This document shows, in pieces, positions 9,792-22,700 of a stretch of 64,000 nucleotides of DNA; positions within the stretch are counted from its first letter, which is position 1, and each line of letters opens with the position of its first letter. The position numbers and the translations under genes are program-made. The notes beneath the pieces were generated by a model. The model saw only the letters and a list, made by a program, of their open reading frames with translations, was not told the DNA's origin and searched no databases. The DNA is from Candidatus Opimibacter skivensis (GTDB lineage Bacteria; Bacteroidota; Bacteroidia; Chitinophagales; Saprospiraceae), in NCBI GenBank assembly GCA_016722045.1, contig JADKGY010000032.1, forward strand, positions 62,001 to 126,000. The letters are read 5' to 3'.

Positions 9792-12661
9792 CCGGCGGAA
9801 CATATAGCCTCACCGTGACCGGAAGTAATGGATGTACGGCCACTGAACTATTTAATATCATCAATACCAATTCTAATTTTTCATTCAACGGAGCTGTCCT
9901 TCCGAATACTTCGTGTATTGCTCCAAATGGCAGCATTGATTTGACGCTTACTCCTGCCGGATCTTATTCATTCATCTGGTCTTCAGGTGCATCAACAGAA
10001 GATTTACAAAATTTATCTGCAGGAAATTATAGTGTTACCGTATCGGATATTAATAATTGTGCTTTGGTTGAATCTTATTCCATTCAGGACATCCTTTCCT
10101 ATCCGATTATTTCTTCTCAGGTCACGCCTTCTTCTTGTGGTAATAGTAATGGAGCCATTGATATCAATGTCATACCCGCAAATGGAAATTCGTATTCCTG
10201 GTCCAATGGGAGTACAGGTGAAGATCAATCAAATCTTCAGGCTGGAAATTATTTCGTCACTGTAACCTCTTTAAACGGATGTATGACGATTGATACGATT
10301 AGCGTTGGAAATCAAAATTCAATCTTTACACTGACGGCATTGACTACGCCGAATTCTTCATGCATAAATAGTAATGGATCCATCGATCTGTCCATAACTC
10401 CCTCCGGAACTTATTCGTATGTATGGAGCAACGGAGCAACAACTGAAGATCTCCAAAATATGGCAGCAGGATCATATACGGTGACCGTCACCGATATCCT
10501 AAACTGCTTTTCATCGGATACATTTTTGGTAGCTGACAATATCTCGATACCGGTTTTATCTGCGAATATCACTTCCGCCAATTGCGGTGCAAATAACGGA
10601 TCAATAGATCTTATTGTAAACCCCATAATCAATACTACATTCCTATGGTCTAATACAGGGACCACTGAAGATTTGCAGAATATATTTCACGGAAGTTATA
10701 GTGTGATCGTAACAGATACTACGAATGGCTGTCAGGTCCTGGACACTTTTAATGTTCAAAATATTAATAACAATTTTTCTATTTCAGCCAGCACTGTTCC
10801 AAACACATCATGCACAAGTCAAACCGGGTCTATTGATTTAACCATTGCACCAGCCGGTACGTATACATTCATTTGGTCAAACGGGTTCACCTCCGAAGAC
10901 CTGAGTGCACTTAATCCAGGCTCATATACTGTCACTGTGACCGACAATGCATCTTGTTCTTCATCGGCAGTATTTATTGTTGACAATAATACACCCATCA
11001 CAACTATTTCAACGGGCATTACACCATCGACATGTGGAAACAATAATGGGGTTATTGATCTGACTATAAATCCATCCGTTGGAAATTCATTTCTTTGGTC
11101 GAATGGAGCTACCACGGAAGATCTTCAAAATCTTGTTTCAGGAATTTATAGTTTGACTGTAACCGGTAGTAATGGTTGCACAACATCAGATACCGTTTTT
11201 GTACCTGATGTGGGCTCGACGATTTCTTTGTCTGCCTCTCCTACAGCGAATACAAATTGTGTTCTTCCAAATGGTTCTATTGATCTCACCGTAGCACCGG
11301 CCGGAACATATACTTACACATGGTCAAATGGTTTTTCATCAGAAGATCTGACAATCCTTTCACCCGGAATCTACAGCGTGACCGTTTCCGATAGCAATAG
11401 TTGTTCTTCTATTGGAACTTACTCGATTGATGACCAAACCGTTTTTCCTGCTATCACTGATAACATTTCACCCTCAACCTGTGGTCAGAACAATGGGCAA
11501 ATCGATATAAGTATTACCCCTGCGGGAAATTATCAATTCATTTGGTCCAACGGTGACACGAATGAAGATCTTCAGAATATTTATTCGGGAACGTATATGG
11601 TTACCGTCACCGGCGACAATGGGTGCAGTGCAAGCACAACGCTATTGGTTCAAAATACAAATTCCAATTTCTCCATTTCGGCCTCGACTTCCGATAATAC
11701 ATCCTGTACGACTTCCAATGGAGCCATTAACTTATCTATAGTTCCATCTGGAACATATAATTTTTTATGGTCCAACGGGGCTACATCGGAGGATCTTCAA
11801 AATCTACCGGCAGGGATTTATACTGTAACGGTTACAGACTTATCAAACTGTTCAACCCAGGGCTCGTATATCCTTGCTGATAATGTGGTTAATCTGATTG
11901 TGGAAGAAACGATCACTCCTGCTTTGTGTGGTGATGCGAATGGGCGTATTGATCTGAACGTGACGCCTCCTGCCGGTAATAATTTTATTTGGTCAGATGG
12001 TACAACAAACTCAAGTTTAGAAAATATACTTCCCGGAATTTACAGTGTTACGGTTACGGGGCAAAACGGTTGTACATGGTCCTCCGCATTTACAATGCCG
12101 GGAAGTGAAAAAATAGAACTTGATCTTGAAGTTGATGCCATCCAAACCACGGACCAATTTGTAACCATCAAAGCTCAAATCAATGTGCCGATCACTGCAT
12201 TAGATACATTGATATGGTTGCCTGAAAATTTATTTAACTGTCCATTTGAATTTTGTCCTGAACAAACCATCGCCAGGCCTTCGCAGCAAACAGAAATCAT
12301 CGTGATGGTCGTGGACACTAATGGCTGTATGGCTCAGGCACGATTGTTACTTGATGATGAATCTAATCCACAGGTGTTCATCCCCAATGTCTTTTCACCT
12401 AATGGTGATGGAGTGAATGATTTATTCACGATCTATGGAAATAAAGATGTCAAAGAGATTGTGGAAATGAGAATATTTGATCGTTGGGGAAATTTTGTTT
12501 ACATGAATACTCATTTTCCACCGAATGAAGAAAACTATGGATGGGATGGAAGTTTCAGAAATTCGAACATGAATCCGGATGTATTTGCCTACTGGGCGCG
12601 TGTTCAGTTTGTTGATGGGGCGGAAGGGTTTTATAAAGGGGATATTACATTGGTGAGATAG
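9791..12661 (+). pseudogene. SprB-B: headless SprB-repeat gene, no signal peptide
   Basis: An open frame of about 950 codons that starts inside repeat 6 of the SprB array (TGGTYSLTVTGSNGC), immediately after an in-frame TAA in the leader. It holds ten complete SprB repeats, equivalent to repeats 7-16 of SprB-D, and an intact type B CHU_C tail (VFSPNGDGVNDLF, FDRWGNFVY). There is no ATG, signal peptide or Ig-like N-terminal region; the first possible start is GTG at 9815. The junction with the leader has short homology (TTAAaCCGG against TTAACCGG). The body has no frameshift, unlike SprB-A and SprB-C. It cannot be exported as it stands. An intact but headless copy fits either a recent deletion or a silent donor cassette. 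Confidence 0.8.
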
Positions 12662-13110
12662 AGATTTTAATCCAATTAATTCTTTTAATGCCACATCCTT
12701 TTTTAAATCTTAATGGAGTAAAAAATAAATGAATACGTTCACCAAAGTTGCCTAGTATTTTCCTCCAAGCAGAGAAATCATTATTGAGCGCTCAAATCAA
12801 TAGATGACTGATGGCAATTTAAATGACCAACTCAACTTCGTTTTCAGAATCCAATAAATTCTAATAATAGATTATAGCCCATTCAGGAAGCAATTTAGTC
12901 TGCTCGGAGAAATTATTTTGATAATTCCTGGCTTAACCATCACTTTTGGATCAGCGCAATTGAAAAAAATGATAAGTATCAGTGATTCAGATGATGAGGG
13001 TCTTTTAAAATCTGTATTCTTTCAGATAAATTTATTTTATATATCTATTTCAACAAAGACGATCCAGATTTAGTATTTCCTTCTAACTGAAGTAGTTAAA
13101 ATTTTCAGAG
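12662..13110. other. Intergenic region upstream of SprB-C
   Basis: No gene seen in 449 bases. It is AT-rich. A diverged form of the conserved intergenic block is visible around 12871-12920 (CCATTCAGG ... CTGCTCGGAG). No FG-type gene or remnant precedes SprB-C, so the alternation of gene types is broken here. Confidence 0.5.
13081..13110 (+). promoter_or_regulatory. Leader of SprB-C
   Basis: The conserved 20-mer (13081-13100, one mismatch to the SprB-D copy) with GAAGT at 13089, 22 nt before the ATG at 13111. Confidence 0.45.
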
Positions 13111-16100
13111 ATGAAAAAATTAGTCTGGATTGTACGTCACATTAATATAGTCCTTTTCTCTTTTTGTTTTCACATATTTGTACAGGCTTCAGAAAACGTC
13201 TTTACGATGAGTCCCACATACGCGTGCGATGTATGTGATTTGACGGCCACCATTTCAGTTAGTTCTCCTAATCCCGGCATTGTATGCATCGGAGATTCAA
13301 TTACTCTAACAGCTAATCCGATATTAGGAGTTGGTCCATTTACGTACATATGGTCAAATGGTCAAACAACACAAAGCATTACTTTTCCGGCTCCATTTAT
13401 TGGAGACTTAAATGTACTAATCACCGGAGCAGATGGTTGTTCGGCTTTTGCTACCATTCACATCAAAATCCGTGTATGGAAGGTAGATATTAATATACCT
13501 TTCAGTGGGCCTACATGTTTAGGAGATTCTGTAGAATTGATAGCAGGACCATCTATTGTCGTTGCAGGGACCACCTTTCTCTGGTCAACCGGTGAAACTT
13601 CCCAAGGCATCTTTGTAACTACTTCCGGTACGTATTCAGTGACTATGACCAACCCTGCAATTCCCTGTTTTACGGCAGATACTGTTCTAATAACAATTTT
13701 ACCAGTTGCAGGACCTGATCCTCAAATAATAGGTCCAGCCATACTCTGCCCCGGGCAAACCGCAACACTCTCGGTAAGTGGTGGGCCATATAGTTATTAT
13801 TTTTGGGAACTCGGAGGCAATCTGCCAACTATGCAAATTTCTGGTCCGGGCAGTTATAATGTTTATGTTGAAAATGCAGAAGGTTGTAGCGGCAGAGACA
13901 CGATTGATATTATTTCCGGTAATATTCTTCCTCCAATCCTTGATGCTCCGTTCTCCTTATGTTCAGGGGCGACAGGTAATGTTGAAGTGCTGAATGCTGT
14001 TGATTATACTTTATTCAATTGGAATACAGGTGAAACCACGCCCATCATCACGATCAATGGGCCTGGAATATATATCGTCACGGTTACGGAATCAGGAGGT
14101 TGTACAGCGATCGGCAGCATCATAGTTGAAACAGGCAGTTCAAATTTTTCGATAACAGGAATTACAACACCCGTGACATCATGCGCATCTCCAGATGGAT
14201 CAATCAATATCACAGTAACGCCCTCCGGCACTTATACCTTCAACTGGTCAAATGGTCAAAACACAGAGGACATCAGTAGTTTGCCCGAAGGAGGTTATAC
14301 AGTAACGATTACAGATATTGGAGGCTGTACTTCGAGCGCTTTCTATGCGGTAGTTTCTAATGTTACGCCTCCTGGATTGACCACCATCGTCACATCATCA
14401 TCTTGTAGTCAAAGCAACGGTTCAATTGATCTCAGTGTCTCCCCCGCTGGTTCCTATACTTTTTTTTGGTCAACTGGGGCAACAACAGAAGACCTTTCTA
14501 ACATTTTTGCCGCAACCTATTCAGTCACCGTCACAGCTACATCCAATGGTTGCACTGCTACTGCCAGTGTCACAGTGCCTAACAACAACTCGGTTATCAA
14601 TATAACCGGAAACTCAACTCCACTCACCTCATGCACTTCATCCAACGGTGCAATTGATATCACTCCTGCACCTTCAGGCGTTTATACATTTGTTTGGTCT
14701 TCCGGTGAGACAACAGAAGATCTGACAAATCTTTCCACCGGCAATTATACCGTCACAGTTTCATCGAGTGCAGGCTGCACAGCAATAGCAACATACAGTG
14801 TTGTCAACAATACTACATCTCCGGTTCCGGTTGCTACACCATCACCTGCTACTTGCGGTCAGAGTAATGGAGCAATAGACCTTAATGTCACACCTACGGG
14901 CACGTACACATATGTCTGGTCAAATGGTAGTATCACAGAAGATCTCATTTCTATTCCTGCCGGTAATTATTCAGTAACGGTTACTTCAACTGATGGGTGC
15001 ACAAGCATTACAAGCATAACAGTCCCGGACAATTTAATTCCATTGACAATAACCGGAACAACATTTCCCAACACATCATGCATCAATCAAAACGGTGCTA
15101 TTGATATAGATGTCAATCCATCTGGAGTGTATTCTTACATATGGTCTAATGGCGCAACGACAGAAGATCTGAATAATGTACAGGCAGGTGTCTACAATGT
15201 AACTGTCACTTTCGGATTGACATGTATCAATACACAATCGTTTGAAGTCTTCAATACGAATACGCCTATCTCTTTTTCCGGAATTACAACACAAAACTCT
15301 TCATGCAGCCAACCTAATGGAGCCATTGATATCACGATCAGCACTCCAGGATCTTTCACGTATCTCTGGTCCAATGGCGAGATCACTGAAGATCTTCAGG
15401 ATTTAACCGGTGGTACGTATAGTCTCACCGTGACCGGAAGTAATGGATGCACTACCACTGAACTATTTGATATCATCAACACTAATTCAAATTTTTCATT
15501 CATAGGATCTGTCCTGCCAAATACTTCCTGCGCTTCACCTAACGGCAGCATCAATTTGACGCTTACACCTTCCGGATCTTATTCATTCATCTGGTCTTCA
15601 GGTGCATCAACAGAAGATTTACAAAATTTATCTGCAGGAAATTATAGTGTTACCGTATCGGATATTAATAATTGTGCTTTGGTTGAATCTTATTCCATTC
15701 AGGACATCCTTTCCTATCCGGTTATTTCTTCTCTGGTCACGCCTTCATCTTGTGGCAATAACAATGGAGCCATTGATATCAGTATCATACCCGCAAATGG
15801 AAATTCGTATTCCTGGTCTAATGGAAACACAAATGAAGACCAATCAAATCTGTCGGCAGGAAATTATATTGTTACTGTGACCGGCATCAATGGATGTATA
15901 ACGATTGACACGATCGTCGTTGGAAATCAGAATTCAAATTTTACGCTTGCAGCAATGACGTTGCCAAACTCTTCATGCATAATTAATAATGGATCAATCG
16001 ATCTGTCCATTACTCCTTCAGGAACCTATACATATGCATGGAATAATGGAGCCATGACACAAGACCTCCAGGGCATAGCAACAGGATCTTTTATTGTGAC

Positions 16101-18274
16101 CGTCACGGATATTCTAAACTGCATTTCCTCAGATACATTTTTGGTAGCTGACAATATCTCGATACCGATTCTATTTGCGAATATCACTTCCGCTAATTGT
16201 GGTGCCAATAATGGTGGAATTGATCTAATTGTAAACCCCGCAATCAATACTTTCCTATGGTCTAATACAGGGAGTGCTAGAAGATTTGCAAAATATATTT
16301 CCCGGAAGTTATAGTGTGATCGTAACAGATACTACGAATGGATGTCAGGCCCTGGACACTTTTAATGTTCAAAATATTAATAACAATTTTTCCATTTCAG
16401 GCAGCACTGTTCCAAACACATCATGTGCAAATCAAAATGGATCTATTGACTTAACCATTGCACCAGCCGGTACTTATACATTCATCTGGTCAAACGGGTT
16501 AACATCCGAAGACCTGAGTGCACTTAATCCAGGCTCATATACTGTCACTGTGACGGACAGTGCGTCTTGTTCTTCATCAGCAGTATTTATTGTTGACAAT
16601 AATACACCCATCATCACTATTTCAGCGAGTGTTACACCATCGACATGTGGTAGCAATAATGGAGCTATTGATCTGACTATAAATCCATCCGTTGGAAATT
16701 CATTTCTTTGGTCAAACGGAGCTATCACGGAAGATCTTCAAAATATTTTATCCGGAAGTTACAGTCTGACTGTCACCGGTAGTAATGGTTGCATAACATC
16801 AGATACTGTTTTCGTGCCTGATGTTGGCTCAGCGATTTCTTTGTCCGCCTTTCCTGCAGCGAATACAAATTGTGTTCTTCCAAATGGTTCTATTGATCTC
16901 ACCGTAGCACCGGCCGGAACATATACTTACACATGGTCAAATGGATTTTCATCAGAAGATCTGATAAACCTTTCACCTGGAAACTATAGCTTGACTGTTT
17001 CAGATAGCAATGGTTGCTCTTCTGCAGGAACTTTCACGATTGATAATCAAACCGTTTTTCCTTCCATCAATGAAAACATTTTGCCTTCCACGTGTGGACA
17101 AAGTAATGGACAAATTGATATCAGCATTACCCCTACAGGAAATTATCAATTCATATGGTCTACCGGAGATATAAATGAGGATCTACAAAATGTTTCTGCA
17201 GGCACCTATTCTGTTACAATAACTGGTGACAATGGCTGTAGTGGTACTGCCATTTTTGTAGTGCAAAATACCAATTCAAATTTCTCTATATCGGCTTCAA
17301 CTTCAGATGATTCTTCATGTACAAATTCCAATGGAGCTATCAACTTAACTGTTGTTCCCGCTGGATCGTATTCTTTCCTATGGTCGCATGGAGCAACTAC
17401 AGAGGATATACAAAATCTTCCTTCAGGTATTTATACAGTAACTGTTTCAGATATTTCCAACTGTTCGACTACAGGTACTTTTGACATTGTACAAAATGTG
17501 GTTGACCTCCAGGTTGAAGAAACGATCATTCCGTCATTGTGCAGTGATGCGAATGGACGTATTGATCTGTTCGTGACACCTCCTGCCGGTAATAGTTTTA
17601 TCTGGTCCGATGGCACAACAAACTCAAACTTAGAAAATATACTTCCCGGAATTTACAGTGTTACGGTTACGGGGCAGAACGGTTGTACATGGTCGTCCGC
17701 ATTTACAATGCCGGGAAGTGAAAAAATAGAACTTACGCTTGAAGTTGATGCAATCCAAACCACGGATCAATTTGTAACCATCAAAGCCCAAATCAATGTG
17801 CCGATCACTGCATTAGATACATTGATATGGTTGCCGGAAAATTTATTTAACTGTCCATTTGAATTTTGTCTTGAGCAAACCATCACCAGGCCTTCGCAGC
17901 AAACAGAAATCATCGTGATGGTCGTGGACACAAATGGCTGTATGGCTCAGGCACGATTGTTACTTGATGATGAATCTAATCCACAGGTGTTCATCCCCAA
18001 TGTATTTTCACCAAATGGAGATGGAGTGAATGATTTATTCACGATCTATGGTAATAAAGATGTGAAAGAGATTGTGGAAATGAGAATATTCGACCGCTGG
18101 GGAAATTTTGTTTTTATGAATTCTCATTTTCCACCCAATGAAGAGAATTTTGGATGGGATGGAAGTTTCAGAAATGCGAATATGAATCCGGATGTCTTTG
18201 CATACTGGGCACGTGTTCTGTTTGTTGATGGGTCAGAAGGGTTTTATAAAGGAGATGTTACATTAGTGAGATAG
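13111..18274 (+). pseudogene. SprB-C: SprB-repeat adhesin, T9SS type B tail, frameshifted in repeat 10
   Basis: Starts at ATG 13111 with a signal peptide (basic start MKKLVWIVRH, hydrophobic core, cleavage near QAS), then four Ig/PKD-like domains, 16 SprB repeats from about residue 353, and a CHU_C type B tail (FDRWGNFVF ... GDVTLVR). The first frame ends at 16314; the rest continues in another frame (16274-18274). The break is near 16275: GGGAGTGCTAGAAGAT stands where SprB-A has GGAAGTGTTGCAGAAGAT, a net two-base loss. The repeat changes from SprB-A-like to SprB-B/D/E-like sequence at the same place, so a recombination joint is the likely cause. Repeats 14-15 (about 17130-17560) form a divergent island. 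As it stands the product would lack the sorting tail. Confidence 0.85.
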
Positions 18275-18303
18275 AAACAGCACAGTTTAAATTGATTTGC
18301 TAA

Positions 18304-19428
18304 AAAATAATAGGGTTAGGTTTTGTTTGCTGTATTATTTGTGAAGGTGATTCGCTTATTCTCAGTGCATCCCCCGGAGAAAATTATAAATGGTCAACCG
18401 GAGAAACCGGAGTATCATCCGTCATCGTAAAAGAAAGTGGATTTTATACGGTATCTGCTGACGCAATTTGTTCACCAGGCCAACTCACATCACCACTATT
18501 TCAAACAATAGTTCTGGAATCTCCTCCACCGTTAGCAAATGGGTCAGTAATCCTTCAGGGTGATTCTATACTGCTGATGGCGGAGGGAGAAAACTGTCAA
18601 TGGTATGATCAACCATCCGGTGGAAATCTTTTAGCTACCGGGCCACTTTTTCAAACTATGCCTTTAAATTCTTCTGCTACTTATTTTGTAGAAAGTCATT
18701 ATATATATCCAGGAGAGATCCAATCAGGTGGTAAAACTGATACAACAGGTGTTGGTGGTTTGGCCGGCCAGGCCGGATATCTTTTATTTGAAACGTGGGC
18801 CCCGTTCACTCTGCTTTCTGTTACAGTATATGTGCCTTCAGATGGACCGCTTGGTACTCGTTTTGTGCAGTTATGGTCAGGAGATTCTCTATTGGCCTTT
18901 AAGCGATTTGAATTGAATCCCGGCGCAAATGTCTTTGATTTGAATTTCAACGTTCCGGTTGGAAAATTTTCTCTTCTATGTCAGCAAGGCAATCTTTGGA
19001 GAAATACCGGAGAGCTCGATTATCCATATCCAATCGGGGATGTAGGACAAATAACGACTTCATCTTTTGGAGACCACTATTACTATTATTTCTATGATTG
19101 GAAAATAAAAAAGGAAGACAAAGAGTGTGTATCGACAAGGTCAGCAGTACATGTGATTTTATCAGCTACGAAAGAAATAGAAGATAACCAGACGCTGTCC
19201 GTTTTTCCAAATCCAACTACAGGTATTTTATTAATCGATATAAAAGGAAATAAAGAAGGTGCAAAATTTTTCAGGCTGTTGGATGCAAGCGGCAGGGAAA
19301 TTCTGAAACAAATTTTGGATAATGTAAATTCATTTCATCTTGATCTCAATCGTCTCTCAGCAGGGGTTTATATGTTACAGATTTCCGGAGATAGTTTATT
19401 CGATATCCATAAGCTTATCAAAAACTAA
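18304..19428 (+). pseudogene. psi-FG-B: headless C-terminal remnant of an FG-type protein, frame intact
   Basis: Open in one frame from 18304 to 19428 but without a plausible start: the first ATG is at 18577, inside the Ig-like region. It matches FG1 from residue about 540 to the end: Ig-like (SPGENYKWSTGETG), Ig_7 (ENCQWYDQPSGGN) and the type A tail (VFPNPTTGILLIDIKG ... LSAGVYMLQI). The propeller and UnbV domains are absent. It is the undamaged twin of the remnant at 8316-9467. The first about 60 bp after SprB-C match the spacer after SprB-D, placing the deletion joint close to 18330. Without a signal peptide the 283-residue product from 18577 should not be exported. Confidence 0.82.
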
Positions 19429-19517
19429 GGTTTCGTATCCATTTCAAAAACTTATATTAAGTATAAACTTATAGAATATACAGCAACGAACAGAATTCCC
19501 AAACTTAACTTCCAATC

Positions 19518-19564
19518 CAAAGTAATATGTCCATTCAGTATCCTTTTTGGCCTGTTTAGAGCAA
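19518..19564 (+). repeat. Conserved intergenic block, copy 3
   Basis: Same 47-bp block as 9557-9603, and similar to 2785-2831, here about 200 bp before the intact SprB-D. Confidence 0.5.
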
Positions 19565-19732
19565 TTCTTTTGTTCAAAGCCTGCATCGGCATCAACTTCG
19601 TAAGGTGCTTCTAGGAAAATGTAGTGAAAGTCATTTACAAGGCTGACAAGAGTCATTATAAGTGCGGTGTCAGTCAGATAATTTACATTCTAAGATGATA
19701 TATGACGCTACCAATCCAGTATTCGTATGAAT

Positions 19733-19762
19733 TTCTAATTGAAGTAGTTAAAAATTACAGCC
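19733..19762 (+). promoter_or_regulatory. Leader of SprB-D
   Basis: Conserved 20-mer at 19733-19752 with GAAGT at 19741, 22 nt before the ATG at 19763. No convincing TAnnTTTG box was seen close by. Confidence 0.45.
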
Positions 19763-22700
19763 ATGAAAAGACTTTATTTTATTGTACGCCTTATACATTT
19801 ATTTGGATTGTCTCTATGGTTTCAGACTTCATTCATGGCTTTGTTTTTCTTTTTCCCGGTTACTGTCAAGGCACAATGCTTTACCAATATAATGGCCGTA
19901 TATAATTTTTGTGATCCAACCACTATTACTTTGGTAGCAGTGCCAAATGGAGTGCCGCCATATTCCTATTTATGGTCAACAGGAGAAACTACCCAAAGCA
20001 TCGTTGTCCCTCTTCTCCCGATTACCGATTATTTTGTAACAGTAACTGATGATACTGGGTGTGCAAGTTCAACTTCAGCCCATGTAAAACCTGGGTCGGT
20101 TGGAGGCCCTCCTGTAATTGGCCCTTCATCAAATCCAGTATGCGAAGGAAATGTGGTAATCTTAAATATATATTGGTATTTCAATAACCCTCCACCAGGA
20201 ATTACCTACCTGTGGTCAAACGGAGATACGGGGCCATCCACTCAAACCACTGATCCGGGGGTAATAACAGTGACTATCACTGATCCGGCAACTGGTTGTA
20301 CGTTGGTACTTAGCGAAACAATTATAGTTTCACCAGCTGCTAATCCAATTATCGTAGGGCCATCGTCTCTTTGTTCCGGGCAAACAGCGACTCTTTCGGT
20401 AGATGGAGGTCCATTTGACTACTATAATTGGCCTCCAAGCGGGAGCGGAGACCCCACATTTGTGGCAACTGGGCCTGGCATTTACTGGGTGTATGTTCAA
20501 ACTATAGATGGATGCGTTGGGATTGATACCCTTGAAATCCTTCCCGGTAGTCTGCCTCCCACCCTCAACAACCCCTCTCCCATTTGCCCCGGACAAAGCG
20601 TTGATCTCGAAGTATTGAACGCCTCTTCCTATACCAGTTTCAATTGGAGCACAGGCGGTACTGGGCCAATTACCACAGTCAATAGCCCCGGCACTTATAC
20701 CGTCACCGTCAGTGCATCGGGCGGTTGCACCGCCACTGGCAGCGTGACTGTAGCATCAGTCAGTTCAAACATGAATCTATCGGGCACCATTACCGCCGTC
20801 AGCTCCTGCAGTTCACCTAACGGTGCCATTAACATAACAATCTCACCTACAGGTACTTACTCTTATATTTGGTCGAATAATGCCACCACAGAAGACCTCA
20901 TGAACATAGCCGTAGGAAGCTACTCTGTCACCGTAACGGACAGCGGAGGGTGTACTTCCAGCGATACTTACTCAGTCGCTTCGAACACAATCTCGCCAAA
21001 CTTAACGACTGTCACCATAGCCGCCACTTGTGGGCAAAACAATGGGGCTGTTGACCTGAGCATCTCCCCGCCAGGCAGCTTTACTTTTTTGTGGTCGAAT
21101 AGTGCCACCACCGAAGACCTCACGAACATTGCCGCAGGAAGCTACTCCGTCACGGTCACTGCTACTGGCTCTGGCTGCACGGCCACAGCAATGGCCACCA
21201 TACCGAACACCAACCCGCCTATCAACGTCCCTGGTAACACCACACCCGTCACTTCCTGCACCAGCAACAACGGGTCAATTGACATCTCCCCTATTCCATC
21301 GGGGACCTATACATTTATTTGGTCTAATGGAAGTACAACAGAAGATCTCACAAATCTTTCCATTGGCAACTATACCGTCACAGTTTCATCGAGTGCAGGC
21401 TGCACAGCTATAGCAACATACAGTGTTGTCAACAATACTACAACTCCGGTTCCGGTTGCTACACCCTCACCTGCTACTTGTGGTCAGAGTAATGGAGCAA
21501 TAGACCTCAATGTCACACCTACTGGTACGTACACATACGTTTGGTCTAATGGTAGTATCACTGAAGATCTTATTTCTATTCCTGCTGGTAACTATTCGGT
21601 TACGGTCACTTCATCTGATGGGTGCACAAGCATTACAAGCATAACTGTCCCGGACAATTTAATTCCATTGACAATAACCGGAACAACATCTCCCAACACA
21701 TCATGCATCAATCAAAATGGTGCCATTGATATCTCTGTCAGTCCAGCAGGAATATATTCTTATACATGGTCTAATGGAACAACAACAGAAGACCTCAATA
21801 CTATTCCGGCCGGAGTCTACAATGTGACTGTCACTTTCGGATTGACATGTATCAATACACAATCGTTTGAAGTCTTTAATACGATTACGCCTATCGCTTT
21901 TACCGGAATTACAACACCTAACACCTCATGTAGTCAACCTAATGGAGCCATTGATATCACCATCAGTACCCCCGGATCTTTCACGTATCTGTGGTCCAAT
22001 GGCGAGATCACTGAAGATCTTCAGAATTTAACCGGTGGTACGTATAGTCTCACCGTGACCGGAAGTAATGGGTGTACTTCCACTGAACTATTTGATATCA
22101 TCAACACTAATTCAAATTTTTCATTCATAGGATCTGTCCTGCCGAATACTTCCTGCGCTTTACCTAACGGCAGCATCAATTTGACGCTTACACCTTCCGG
22201 ATCTTATTCATTCATCTGGTCCAATGGAGCATCATCAGAAGATTTACAAAATTTATCTGCAGGAAATTATAGTGTTACCGTATCGGATATTAATAATTGT
22301 GCTTTAGTTGAAGCTTTTTCAATTCAGGACAACCTATCCTATCCGGTTATTTCTTCTCAGGTTACACCTTCTGCTTGTGGCAATAATAATGGTGCCATTG
22401 ATATCAGTATCATGCCCGCTAATGGAAATTCGTATTCCTGGTCTAATGGAAACACAAATGAAGATCAATCAAATCTTCAGGCTGGAAATTATATTGTTAC
22501 TGTGACCGGCATCAATGGATGTATGTCTACCGACACGATTACTGTTGGAAATCAAAATTCAAATTTTACGCTGGCAGCAGTGACGATGCCAAACTCTTCA
22601 TGCATAAATGCTAATGGATCCATCGATCTGTCCATTACTCCTTCAGGAACCTATACATATGCATGGAATAATGGAGCCATGACACAAGACCTCCAGGGCA

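Larger units (their letters stand above)
19429..19762. other. Intergenic region upstream of SprB-D
   Basis: No convincing gene. It holds conserved block copy 3 (19518-19564) and the SprB leader. It is the twin of 9468-9790. The minus-strand frame 19444-19656 is the twin of 9483-9695. Confidence 0.6.
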
